Below, one piece after another: positions 14,001 to 26,049 of a stretch of 64,000 nt of DNA. The notes beneath the pieces are model-generated. The model ran no database searches, was not told the origin of the DNA, and saw only the letters and a list, made by a program, of their open reading frames with translations. A program made the position numbers and the translations under genes. Each line of letters starts with the position of its first letter. Position 1 is the first letter of the stretch. The stretch is from Brachypodius melanocephalos (lineage: Eukaryota > Chordata > Aves > Passeriformes > Pycnonotidae). The stretch spans positions 1,605,935-1,669,934 of the forward strand of contig VZSR01000479.1 of assembly GCA_013398615.1 (NCBI GenBank), read 5' to 3'.

Positions 14001-17000
14001 TCAGGAGAGCACAGAAAGATAGTCAGCAGCATTTAAAAATCAACAACCCAGGAAACCATTATTTTCCCCTAAGATTCACGAAGAAACTGAAAACCAGCCC
14101 TGTTTACCTCATATTTCACAAGGGTAGGCAAATGCACTGCCCCATTTATGGTCACTTGCCTCAGGGAGAATTCCTTCTCACAGAGAACACATCGTGGCTC
14201 CCTGTCAGCAGCCGCTCACAGCTGACCTGTCCTAAGCATCTGCTGCTGTTGTGCAAAAAATACTGGATTCAATGAACTCATATTCTGCAAAGGGCTGCCA
14301 AACTTCTTACCCTGGCAGCACAGCACAGCAGCTGGGCAAGGAGCTGCTCCTCACCCTGGCCTGTGCTACAATGGTATCAAAACCCTGACAGGAGATCTTA
14401 GCATTCACCAAAACAACAAAAGTCCATTTCTGTTCTGTTCTTTGGGCTTTTGCAAGCGAAACCAGCAATGAAAAAATACAGGCACAATTCTCAAATCTTG
14501 TCCATCCCCTTCCTGGCTATAATTGACTAAACCTGACAACAGGAGTTGTGACTTGACTGTGATTTGACAGTTTGAGACTGTACTTTTTAAATAAATATAA
14601 TTACATTCACTTTCAGTAGAAAAGTTTTAAAACAGAAGACTTTAAATTTGAAATCAAGCAAATCCATCTTTTCAAATGTTTGTCCTGGCTAACATTTCTA
14701 ATATTTTGATTTCATTAGATTTTGAAATGAAAAAGTTTTGAAACCATGAATTTTTTGGTAGGTCTGTTAATTTCTGATAAATTATAGCTAGTATCTGTAG
14801 AGACTCAGAAAAACAAATTAATTGTACGGCTTTCCTGATACCTTAGGAAAAAAAAAAAGAAGAAAAAAAAAAAAAAAAAAAAGAAAAGTCTGACACTTGC
14901 ATGGGACACAGATTCCAGCTGAGTTCTAGAAGACAGCATAGCCCATAGTCCCTGTTTCAGTAGACTGCCCAAAGCAGGATTATGGTACACTTGGTCAGGA
15001 CTGAGCTTGAACCAGGCTCCAGAGATGAAAGCACATGAACTAATCTGTTGAGCTCTGAAGTTCACTGCTGTGCTGGTTTATAGAAATCCTATTAGCAGTG
15101 TGACTGAGGGGTCAAAAGATAAGATAGCAGACAGCTGGAAATGATGGATCAGACAAATATTTTAGACAAGAAAGGTATTTCTTGGACGTGTTGTACTTAA
15201 CCATGTATTATACAACCAGGAAGGACTGGTGACTAAAGGGTAACAGATTCTTCTATTGCCTCAGAATTTTTAAGTTTTAAAGTGCTGCTGTGCTGTCTAC
15301 TGGGCCATCTTATGTCACAATGACTTAACATTCATTTTGGCTTCAGCGAGACACCAGATAAGAAATGCATGTAGCATACATATACATATACATTTGCATA
15401 TGGCAAAATTGACAAATGATATTCCATGGTTTGTAGCTTTTACTCCTTGAAACATCTTATGTTTTCTATTGTCTGCTGTCTTGAAATCCTCTCAATATGT
15501 GCATTATTTCCCTGCTGTAGGTAAATGGCCTGGCTCAGAGTCCACTGAAATACCTAGAGAGAATCCCAATTATGCCACCAAATTTATATCACCTCAGAAT
15601 GCAGTGTGCCTGAGACTCAAGTTCTAAAAGAATGATATCATCAGCCTTTGAAATATCAGACATCACAAAAGCAGAAAAGTCTTGTTCATATATCATCCCA
15701 CTGCTAAGAAATTTCTGGTTCTTTCACCCAAGGCAGATGCTGGGGCTGTGTGCTCAGATGGCACCCACAGCCAGGGCAGATTTGGGTGTGATCTACATTT
15801 GAACTCTGAAAGAATAAATAGCACTTTACCCCTTTTGATCAATTCTGGAAAAAATCTTTAAAATTCAAATTCTGAAGAATTGGTTAATTGCTCAGAATGT
15901 CTTGTTCTACTAAATATGGTGGTATTCTAGTATTTCAATCTGTTTAATTCTTTATTGTTACAGAAAACAAACTTGAAGGTCTAACTATGAGATAACTTCG
16001 TTGATGTTGAATTTCAAAGCAAACACAAATCAATACCTGAAGCTTCCAATTTAAGAGAGTCAAACTACAGAAGTCAAAACTGAAGTTGGCTAGATAAGGA
16101 GCCAAATGACTCGAGTAAAAAAAAATAATCTCACTTTATGCGAAGTCAAAAAAACATTGAATTCCTGTAAGACCAAGATTCCAATGCTATCTGGGCTTTG
16201 CCTTCCAAAAAATTGGAAACAGAGAAGGTTCACAATGTGCTTTTCAGATGGAATGCTGAGAATAAGCAGTGAAAATACAAAGCACAGAAATAATTAAAAA
16301 GAATATGTCAGAAAGTATTGCCGAAAAGTTAAATGAGCAAAATCATAATGAGCTGGATTTTGCAAAGGGAATTAAGTAGTAAATATGAAAGGTTTTCATT
16401 TATAAAGGAAAAAGGAGCAAGGAATGGAGTAGTCTGAAAGCCCAGCGGAGGTAACAATAATCTTGGTGTGCTTAAATGCAGAGCAATTAAGAACATGTAA
16501 AGATAGAACCAGGGAGAGCCACCTAAGTTATTGAAATCAGCCCCCTTAGATCACAGTGAGGACAAACAGTAAATACTCAGTCCAGCACGTTGCACAGACC
16601 ATGCCCTTTGCAGGCAGCAATGCTTTGCAGCTCCATACCTTTCATCATACTTATAACAAAGTTCAAGTCAAGTTTAAAAACTAACAGCTGAAATTAATAT
16701 ATGGCATAGTAGGGAAAAAAAAAAAGAAAAAGGCCAGAGCATCCCTGAAGTATTACAGAATTGGGGAAAATTCCAGATAGTCATAGAAAAAGAAGTAGCT
16801 ATCTAGATAGGAGGAAAACGTTGCTCCCTTTCCAATCTCTGTTTTTATCGGTCTTGCCTGACAAAACTTTCCTGCCTGATTTCAAATATCTAAGGCATTG
16901 TAACTCCAGATTTGAGTTTTACACACACCAAGCAAACCTAGCTAATGCAGCTGGCTGTAAGAGGAGCACTGACATTCTGCCAGCACAGCACTGCTGGAGA

Positions 17001-19048
17001 TGTGGTTTAAATACAAGAACTGGGAAGCTGATGGAAAGTTGCCAAAAAGGGAAACGTACATTCAATATTGAGGATGGACAGAAGGAGGTCCTAAAAGATG
17101 GATCTTGGCTGACCTACACAGAAGAGTAAAAAATGAGTGTGCTCCTGAAATATAGAGATTTCAGTGCCCATAGAGATTGAAAATCTCAGATTACCTCTGC
17201 ATACTCCAAGAACAATTTAATTATTTTTATTTGCAGGAGGTGACGAACCATGTTATTGATGCTGGAATCACTGATGGATTGCACTCAGAAAATTAAGCTC
17301 TTTCCTACCCCAGACAAAGCTACTGTTTTCTCAAACCATTAATTGAATAATTCTCCTTAAAGTGCTTTTAAAGAATTGTAGTGTTACAGTACAGATAGCG
17401 TCACTTGCCTGGAAAATTATTTCAATCATTTAATAATTTCTCTCTTTTAATGCATATTTTGCCATGAAAGGTGGAGTAACATTTAGTCCTTGCTATAAAA
17501 GACTCAATATCATTTTGTGTGAGAAGCTCTGTGTGTTAAATCAAGCCCTCCAGAAATAAAATAATTTCCCACTCCTAATGCACACTCATTTCCTTACACT
17601 GGGCCACAATCCATAGAAATGTCTATAGAAACATCTTATGTGTGTCACTAAATATTTTTCAGCGCAAAGATGTTCTTGCCATTTTTGTTTCCTTCTCAGA
17701 AGCTCTCCTAGGTTCCATCTCCCCTCTCAACTCCTCTTGTGTGGCTCAAAAAAAATGATTCAAACCTGAGTCCTTAATTAAGAAAGGTAATACCTCTCCA
17801 ATGTTTCCTTTCAAGCTGACAATGGATCTGGGATGATTTGATGCTGTTTCCAAACAAAAACCAGTCAAATTAGTATTAAAGGAATACTGTACCTAGTCAT
17901 AATTTCCTCTCTGGCTATGACTACCTTAATTTGGACAAAAGCATTTCTCAATAATGGGGTCATAACACTGCCTTTGGTAGAAAAGCCTCAGCAGAACACT
18001 GGATACTGATACTGCTTGGAAGGGGCACAACAAAGTCATCTGTCACCTGAAATACTCATTTGGGAAACCTTTTATGCTGGTAAAATCTTGAAATGTAGTG
18101 ATCCTAAGCTGGAATGCTTTTACCTCTTTAAATTACAAGTTTCAGTGGGTATAAAAGTCTAAATAGCATGGCAAGCTCATGTGATGGAAAGTACAGCCAG
18201 TAGAGTTTGTGAAATGTTGTAGATGTGATTCTATACTGATGAATTCAACTTATACTGTGCCTAAAATAGGAGTGGTACAAAACTTTTCTATTACCTCACA
18301 GTAAGTTGCTGTAAATCGGTATCAACTCCATTACTTGCAAAGCATCGTTGTGCTCTAGAAATTGGAAACTGGACTTCAAGTCAACATAGACAGCAAGACT
18401 ATTAAAAAAGAGCTCCTTACCCCAACATTGGCACCAGTTAGGAGCTGTAAGTCTGAGAGAGACATCTTCTAAACCACAGGAGAAACAACTTACTGGTGAG
18501 GGAAATGATCAAATGTTAGGAATCTGAAAGTATAGAAAAAATAGAAACGGTTGTATCTACTTTTTCTTTTTTTAAATTATTTTAAGTACAGATACCTTGT
18601 AGATAAAGAGAACCAAAGTAAAATTATTAGTTTTGCCTAATATCTCCCATTGTGTCATTCATATCACGTACAGGACTGTTTCACATGGGCTGTAAGTTTA
18701 TGCATGTTCTGAAGGATTTATATAAAAATGCGTGGCCATTCTGACACATGTACATACATAGATCTTCTCCCTCCACTTTCATCTCCTTTCATCCATCTCC
18801 CTCAGTACAGATGCACACACATCTCTGCTGAAATGAAATAATTCTCACTGCTTGAGTTGGCTGCAGTCTTAAGTTCAAACTAGTGATTTTTTTTTCTTCT
18901 GTGTTCACATCTATATTTTTTTCTCTACAAGATTTAAAGCTTGAGAAGCATGAAAGATAGAGTGAAAATAAATTTGAATTCTATATTACAAAAAATTGTG
19001 AATATCAAAAGATTCTTTCACAGCTGTGTGACTGCTGGCATTTGTAAA
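8061..19048. other. Non-coding DNA, no gene seen
   Basis: Eleven kilobases of unique AT-rich sequence. Contents I can support are an A-run with a CAAACC tail at 9881-9905, a long interrupted A-run at 14849-14884, and a short CATATA-type tract near 15378-15395. A 51-nt stretch at 9300-9350 has an acceptor-like tract in front and a GTAAGT donor behind. The open frame at 16761-17129 (122 codons) shows no recognisable domain and is not called as a gene. No RNA genes or nameable transposable elements were seen. Confidence 0.55.
14849..14884 (+). repeat. Interrupted poly(A) tract
   Basis: A run of A broken only by a few G residues, giving a long F-run in any minus-strand frame across it. Simple sequence. 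A retroposed poly(A) tail is possible, but no source sequence is recognisable upstream. Confidence 0.85.
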
Positions 19049-19082
19049 GAGTCATAGAATCCTGGAATATAAAAAGGCAGAA
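19049..19082 (-). mobile_element. CR1 LINE 3' tail remnant
   Basis: The words GTCATAGAATCCTGGAAT match the reverse complement of the avian CR1 3' end, whose tail is built from ATTCTATGATT-type octamers. Only about 30 bp are clear; the sequence then diverges (AAAAAGGCAG). The orientation is minus, so any CR1 body would lie to the right. CR1 copies are usually 5'-truncated, so a tail-only remnant is normal. Confidence 0.55.
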
Positions 19083-20332
19083 ACACAGTTGGTTTTTCAA
19101 TCAAGTGTATAGAGAAAAAGCAAAAGAAAAAATCTATAGGAGCAGCAAGAAGGTCTAGGGGTGGGTGACAGGTAAAACCTATTTCCTTAATTTAAACAGT
19201 CATTTCTAGAATCACTTGAGCAGGAGGATGATACGAAAGATTGACATATTCAGTCCTACTCTTTAAACTGTGGTTTGCATTTTACCAGCAATATAAGGAA
19301 GAAGATGAAAGATGTCTTTCCTTATTCCTTACTTAATTGAAGTGTCTATTTAGAATGACATTTAATAAAAGATACAATTTTTGTGTAGTTATTATTTGCG
19401 TTACCAGAGCACCTAAGACTCCTAGCGATAAACCAGCACCTTGCTGTGATAGGGATTCAGGTATTGAGAAATGTCTTTGTGTGACTCTGAGCATGTTCCA
19501 TGTTCTGCAATGCTAATGGGAGGAAGGAGACAGGATGACTTCTTTAATCCCCCCAGTAAATTCCTGTCTGCTGTTCAAAAACTGTAGCAAAAAAAGAGAT
19601 CACCCATCGCTAGAAAGTTCCTGGCTCAAGAGGAACAACAGCACACAAAGGCTCAGTGAGGTGGTACTGCTTAGTTTGCCCTGCCAGGAACCTTGTAGTC
19701 TCCTGGGAATAAATGTTAAAATTAATATCAAACAATTTGGGGTGCAAAAAGGAAAACTTTTTCACTCTGCTCTTCTGAAACATTTTAAAAGAGACAAAGT
19801 TCTTAGTGGAGTAGAAGAGAAGCTACTCACAAAAGGGCGATGCCTGTGCTCAGTTTTATAATTTCTCATTGTTTGATCCTTTTCCATTTCCTTACTTCCT
19901 CTAATCCTTAAGTCATCCTCACTTTTCATGGATTCACCAGGTCCCAGGATGATGCCAGTTACAATAACTCATTGTCACTATAGAAGTTCTGCTGAGGTTT
20001 TCAACAATACTTCAAGTACTTACATACAGATTTACCAGAAATTGTAAAAATTGTGTATCTCTATGTTTTTAAAGCCTGATGACACCCATTAGAAAAACTT
20101 CTCTTTTGGTTAATTCTATTAATTCTAACTGATTCTTCTAGCCTCACCAAGAATAAATGAGGTAAAATAAAAAAACTCTCTGGATGTCCTGTAAAGTAGA
20201 GGAAGAAGGTGCCTGTTGGTTTTAATGAATTCATTCTAGATAGAGCTAAGTGTTGGGTTTGTTCTGTATCCAAATATTCACACAAAAATCTACAGGCATT
20301 GACCACAAGTGAGCTGCTTTGCATATTACATA
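19083..20332. other. Spacer between two CR1 tails
   Basis: This interval sits between two CR1 tails whose bodies, if still present, would point into it. I do not see recognisable CR1 reverse-transcriptase words inside, and open frames are short (the longest, at 19535-19861, is 108 codons). It may hold diverged CR1 body sequence or unique DNA; I cannot decide by eye. Confidence 0.4.
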
Positions 20333-20385
20333 ATTAGGTCTTGAAGGTCCCTTGCAACCCAAACCATTCTATTATTCTGTGATTA
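20333..20385 (+). mobile_element. CR1 LINE 3' end fragment
   Basis: The sequence GGTCTTGAAGGTCCCTTGCA followed by ACCCAAACCATTCTATTATT is a close match to the avian CR1 3' terminus (a GATCTTTAAGGTCCCTTCCA-like stretch, then ACCCAAACCATTCTATGATT). It reads in plus orientation and ends at the characteristic octamer tail. Only the last ~50 bp are recognisable, consistent with strong 5' truncation on insertion. Confidence 0.85.
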
Positions 20386-22650
20386 CAGTCTCTGTCAGTA
20401 AAAACTATACGCCAAAAGTCAGAAACCCTGGAGATCTGGCATGCTGATAGCTAAAGAGCTGAACTGTGAGCAAGATACAAGCAATGTCCTTTACATGGCA
20501 GCTAATGAACTAAACTAGAGAAAAAAATCATAAATACTGAAGCTTTTCTGAAGACATTTTATATATTACAGGCACTGTTGGAGGAAGGGCTGTTCATTCA
20601 AAGTTTGCCAGAAACTTCTTAGAACTGTTTACTCATTATTACTATATTTCATTGGATATCACAACTTTTTAATGAATTACTGATATTTTTCCTAATCTCT
20701 CCAATTTGTGGGCTCTTAAACTGACAAATATACAAAGCCTGAAAACTATGCACTCAATTTTATTTTGTAAGGAAAAAAATGCAAAACATTCCAGTATGGA
20801 TGCACATGGTTCGGATCTTTTGATTTTTGTCTTTAGATTTGCTTCAGTCTCCTCTCTCAAAGTGTTTCTAAGGCAGCAGAATATTGGTGGCATAAAAAAA
20901 AAAAGTCTTTTTTATTTTCTTGTGTACATGTCATATAAAATGTATCATATGGAAAGAGCATAGTTGCTAAAATATAAAGTTAAATGTCAGTTGGAAGAGA
21001 GAGCATTTGATCTGCATCTTCTGTGGACAGTTTGCCCTTTGGATAAATAGCTATTATAATTATGAAAAACTGGAAACTGCTTTGCATGGACTTTGCTTTT
21101 TCCACGTGGACCAGTGGAATATTTTCCATCTGAGTAAGCTGGGTTTGTCCCTAAAACTGAACAGAGAAGTTGAGCTATGGGGCAACAGTGTGAGTGCAGG
21201 CTGAGCTCACTTATGGTGAAAATGTCCTTTAAACACTTACCTGAGTTTTGTAAATAGGCTATTCTGAGTATTAGATAAGTGTAATTAGAACAGTTGGGTT
21301 TTGGAAGAGATTTTAAGGAATTTTAATCAGAACTACATCAATGGCAATAGTGAAGAAATTAATATGCATATATGTCTCTTTATATTTATCCTTATAATGA
21401 TAAATACGAAATTTATATAAAATATAAATGATCCTGCCCATCACTTGGGAATCCAGCAGTGCCCCCTTCACCTGGCATGGCCAGGAATGAGAGTGCCCAT
21501 GTGCACCACCACAGGTTTTGTTCTACTTGCCCTGACTTCTGTGCAGCACAGCTTGACAATATGCAAAACCCAAAGCTAACTAGGCAATCTACAGTAAATA
21601 AATACATACCTCTAATGAGCTAAAAAAGTAAAAGGTCAGAGGCTGAGCTTTTGACAACATCCTAAGGAAAATGTCCAGCTGTTGGAATCCTAACCTTTGA
21701 CATCACACAGTCAACTGATTTTGAATTCTTGAAATAATACTTGAAAAAAATCGTAGGTGTTTTTCATATGAAAAATAAAATAGGATCATAAAAAAAAAAA
21801 GAAAAAAAAAGAAGTCTTTGCAGCACAGCTTCGGAATTGTTTTTTATTTTTTTCTTTTATATTCTATTCAGCTTTTATCAAAGTGGCTACATCAAACTAA
21901 GCTCCTCTCAGAGGCCACATCATTTGAAGCCAGTAATGCCAGAAGAGAAGCTGCCTTTTCAGAAATGCTTGCATTTTAGCTAACTGCCTCTTCCCCCCTG
22001 ACCAGTTCTAAGTGGTAAACTCTTCAAACTTCCATGCAGCTCCGGAAAAAAAAAATTCTTTTGTTTGCAATGATCTTAAAAAATATAAAACAACTCTGAT
22101 GCTTCCATCACATTGTGTTGTCCTCACTAAAGCTTTAGGAGAACATTAAAACACTGTCAAAATTCACATGGAGTTAACTTCTCTCCCTTACATAGTATCA
22201 GCTCAGGGCAGGAAATGTAAAACTGATTTGTCCTCCCCTTTCCGTGTGAGTTATGCTCTAGAGTGGGTAGGTGGGTGCCTTGGCAATTGAATACCCAAAT
22301 GTTGAGTTCCACACAGCAATAGGTATCTCAAGCTCAATATCCCTCTTTGTGGATTTCGGTAAAAATACAATCAATTCTGAACAGATTAGAAATGAAGAAT
22401 GTATGTTTGAGTAAACCAAGCAGTCATATCCCTTCACAACTATATATAAACACAAATACAAATTAATCCTGAAGATTCATTTTGTCCACAGAAAAAAAAA
22501 GCAGCTCCCAAACACCCATCATCAGCAATTCTGTGCTCAGTCAGCAGCCAGTGAGGGCTCCCCCAGTGCCTCTGCTCTGGGTGTTTATTGCCCTTGTCAG
22601 CAATGCTGGTCCCTTGCAAGCCCTGCTCTGCCAGCAAGAGAAGCACAAAC
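20386..22650. other. Non-coding DNA, no gene seen
   Basis: AT-rich unique sequence with an interrupted A-run at about 21790-21812. Open frames are 85 codons or shorter and unremarkable. No transposable element, RNA gene or regulatory cluster that I can name. It would be intronic if the minus-strand exon candidate at 22651-22755 is real. Confidence 0.5.
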
Positions 22651-22755
22651 CTTGCTCAGACTCCTGAGTGCCTCTTGGATAGTGGACAGGCTGTCAGCGA
22701 ATGGTCCTGATTTTTCTGTTATATACTGATCATATTTACTCACACTCGAGAGCAA
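22651..22755 (-). CDS. Candidate internal coding exon (unidentified gene)
   Basis: On the minus strand an acceptor with a T-rich tract (TGTTTTACTTGCAG) is followed by exactly 105 open bases, then AAG and a GTTTGT donor. Both boundaries are phase 0, giving 35 codons beginning LLSSVSKYDQ and ending EALRSLSK. The peptide is hydrophilic and helix-like, with Leu23, Ile26, Leu30 and Leu33 at heptad-type 3-4-3 spacing, as in coiled coils. The same frame stays open beyond both splice sites (90 codons from an ATG), so openness alone is weak evidence. The donor is non-optimal (GTTTGT rather than GTAAGT). I do not recognise the protein and see no certain partner exon. It may be one exon of a large minus-strand gene, or a chance pseudo-exon. 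Confidence 0.33.
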
Positions 22756-24169
22756 CTGCAAGTAAAACAAACACTGCTTTAACACCATTTTTTTAAAGAG
22801 AAAATAAGTAGACCAAGGAGAATATTTATCTATGTGCTTCAGTGTTAGCTGTGGTTTATGACACAGCATTTCTATGGTAAAAATACAGTGATACCGTTAA
22901 AGCTTTGTTATTCCCATTTAATCCACACTAAATTGCATTTGCAACAAGCAGCAGTATTTTTACCCCCACAAGGCTGACAGAGAGGCCTGCCTAGTAATTG
23001 TGCTATTCTCACACTGAGCCACTGATCTTTAATATTATCCCTTTAACTAAGGGATACATTTCATACAACTCTGGAAAAAGCAATGCACTCATAACAGCAG
23101 ATGAATTAGCCTTCTGCAATTTTTCCTATTGTCATTTTGCTTCTATTGGTTAGAAACCATCTAACAAAAAAATTATTACAAGGCATAAAATATGAGCAGA
23201 TTGCCTATCTAGCAACTGTTTATGTAACTTGTGAAATATTTATACTGAAGTCTTATCATTCTTCTTTTTCACGTATTTTGATTTTGCTCTTTCACTATTA
23301 CAGAAGGAAAAAAAAAAGAATATGTCATGCTGTAAATTCGGATTTCTTTTTTCTTTCTTTAAAATTTAGAGCCTTGTGACATTTTCAGGAAACTAGAATG
23401 TCACTTAGACATAATCAGTAATTCATTTAAAGTAATTGCCTTTAAAATTGTCTTAGGTTTCTGTTATGTCTTTCAGTTAAATACGAACTGTAAATACGCT
23501 TAATATAATGTTACAAACTGAGATTCAAGCTAACTGCTTTGCAAACTCTGGCTGCTGCTCTGCCCCATCAAAGCATCATGAAACCTGCCCTTAAATTCAA
23601 CCAGCTCTTGGTGAAACAGGAGCAACCAACAACAGGTACAACACAGCAAGGAGGAATATTACCTAGACAAAACCGCAGGGAAGATTTCTGTAGGCAAAGT
23701 GGCCTTGAAGACAGGTTCAGAACAAAATTAGTCTGACAAAACAGGTAAGAGGGAAATGATTGGGGCTCCATGCCAAGAGCCCTGAGGCAGGAGCCACAGG
23801 GAGCAGTGGACATGCAAGGCTGAAGAGGATTGTTGGGTTGTTTTGCTCTGCTGCTTTGTTTGTCACATCGTAAGGGATCCAAGGGAAAGAGCCTTGTGCA
23901 GCTGTGGCTTTATGTGGACAAAGAACTGCTTAAATCCAGATACTTTTTAAAAATTTCTAAAAGATTAATAGGAAAGAATCTTTGAAGGGGTAGCTCGTGC
24001 TCCCTTGGAGTCTGACAAAATCACTTTGAGTGTGATGGTGGTCAGAAGTATAAACAGATGGAGACCACCACAAGTGTCATAACACTTAAAATTTCACCTT
24101 TTTCTTACCAAACGAATAATATATTAAAAAAAATCCTGAATTTAGGGGACAACGCATATTCACAACATT
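22756..24169. other. Non-coding DNA, no gene seen
   Basis: AT-rich unique sequence. Open frames of up to 104 codons around 23540-23880 overlap on opposite strands and show no domain. No repeat that I can name. Confidence 0.5.
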
Positions 24170-24720
24170 TTTCAGTCATATGCAGCTAAGTTGCCACTTG
24201 TATTTAAGCTGTTGTCGAGGCATTTAATTACTTTAAAGCAAATAAAAATCTCTTTAGGAAGAATAGCACTGAATGTCAAACAAAACTGAACTGCACAAGT
24301 TCAATGATGAGCCTTTCAGTGACTGACATCTGAACATTTTAATTGCATAAATATTCCTCCATATCCAGCAACGCTTCTTAATACACCAAGTTTGGAATTG
24401 TGTGACTAATGCTGCCATTAGCTAGATTGAGGATTCCTGATTATTTGGACTGTACACAAATTGCTTTGCAGCAGTTCAGCTGCAATGTTAATGCAGCTCG
24501 TGATCATTGAGATGCACGAGAGCAGCAAAATGCAAACGCAGACATTTGTTTTCCAGCCAATCTGATAGAAGTGTAATTCATATCACTCTAATGAGGTCTG
24601 CTTACTTCCTGTCTTTTCTGAAGTCTCTACACCTTCTCAAGGGCAAAATTGTTTTCTAAATAGAGTCTGCTTGAATTCAGTCTCTTCTGTTGAAGTACTC
24701 CATCAGAGAGAACTAAAATA
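24170..24720. promoter_or_regulatory. Candidate conserved non-coding element
   Basis: A long stretch without simple sequence that keeps several CpGs (TTGTCGAGG, AACGCTT, CTCGTGA, CACGAGA, AAACGCA) in a CpG-poor setting. Visible motif cores include an E-box CAGCTG at 24477-24482, a TTTAATTACTTTAAA homeodomain-like core, and CCAAT within CAGCCAATCTG. The density of intact motifs resembles a developmental enhancer block. This is inferred from texture only; cross-species alignment would decide it. Confidence 0.33.
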
Positions 24721-25074
24721 GCTCCTATTTACACATAGACTCTGTCCTCATAATATTTGCATGTTGTCTGGAAGCCTGCAGCCTTCTAAATCTATAAACA
24801 GCTCACAAAGTCACACACTAATTTCTTAAGGATCAAGAAGTTGCTCGAAGTCACAAAAAAACATAAAATGCAATTACAAGCCAAGAATAAAAAATGAAGG
24901 TACAGTATGTGACTATGTATATGATAGAATAACAGATTTTGTTACTATTTGTTACTAATGCCACATCTGCATTAATAGCAAGAGGAAGACCAGCACTGAG
25001 CATCTGGAATGTTTGCTGGTTAAAAATTAAACAAATATCAAAAAACTCAGCCTCCATTCCCCAGCTCCCCCAAG

Positions 25075-25112
25075 CCAACAAAAAACCCAAACCAACTCCA
25101 ACCAAACACCAA
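25075..25112 (+). repeat. A/C-rich low-complexity tract
   Basis: CAACAAAAAACCCAAACC followed by further CCAAC and CCAAAC words, with no G for about 35 bases. Same class as the tracts at 2606-2685 and 53043-53100. Confidence 0.7.
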
Positions 25113-26039
25113 GCATCTCATCCAGTCGAAACAGGAGTGCTAAACTCACGAAATGGGAGCAATGAAAAGAAGCAAAAAGAAACCCTTTCTGATATTCTGG
25201 GTCTCTTATTGTAACACTGTCCATCCTAATGCTTTCACTGACAAGTGTTACTTGAGCTCATTGGCTGCCAACCACTGACATTTGGGCACCATTCTAACAA
25301 AAGTGCTTGGGAAACTGGGTGTGCAGTAGCCACAGGATTGAACAGTGGATATTTTCTTTAATATGCTGTAGCTGTTTATCTACAGCCCTCAAATCTATCT
25401 GCTGGCTCTCTTTTTTTCTCTCAGGAAATAAGTAACACATGTATGTGCACATAGGCCATTGGGATGACTCAGAACATTTTGGCTTTTATAAGGAAGCTTA
25501 TTTCTTACAAATCCTCCATTTTCACATGTTTGTTTTCACTCCATATTTACCAGATGTCACAATCTCACATTTGTTCATGCATCAGAAAACAGATTCAGTG
25601 TTGTTCTTCTCTGTAATCCTAAAACAGATTTAAGGATGACAGGTAGAAAAATAATTTTAGTAATCCTTCCATTACCTACCTTCCTGTCACCTGAGAAAAT
25701 GGTAGGGGAATGCTCTGCCTCAGCTAAACAAACCTTTGGAAATCTTTAATCCCTGCTTCTGATATATTGGTGTAATTGGTCCTATTTTGATCAAGCTAAA
25801 TTAGGTCTCCTACTCTTAAAGTAGAGTAACACTGAAACAGTTGCCTTAATTTCATTTTTGCTGTCTCAGGGCAACAGAAAAGCCCATGTAATCCATCCAG
25901 GAAGCACCCATTCACCTGTGAGAGCAGGTGTAGCTGAAAACACAAAAAATACCCTTCCCACTAAGAATTTGCACTCATTCAACATGTGCTGGATGTTCCA
26001 AGGATAGACAGGAAAAACTATGCTCTACTTATCTCCTTT

Positions 26040-26049
26040 CCCCCCCCCC
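26040..26049 (+). repeat. Poly(C) run
   Basis: Ten consecutive C residues between CTTT and ACAG, making a pyrimidine tract just before ACAG. Homopolymer length is prone to sequencing error. Confidence 0.9.

Noticed and set aside
15066..15310. Possible second LTR starting TGCTGTGCTGG
   Set aside because: No matching CA end with a target-site duplication and no poly(A) signal in a sensible position.
16761..17129. Open frame of 122 codons, plus strand
   Set aside because: No domain recognised and no acceptor or donor at plausible places. Length is within chance expectation.
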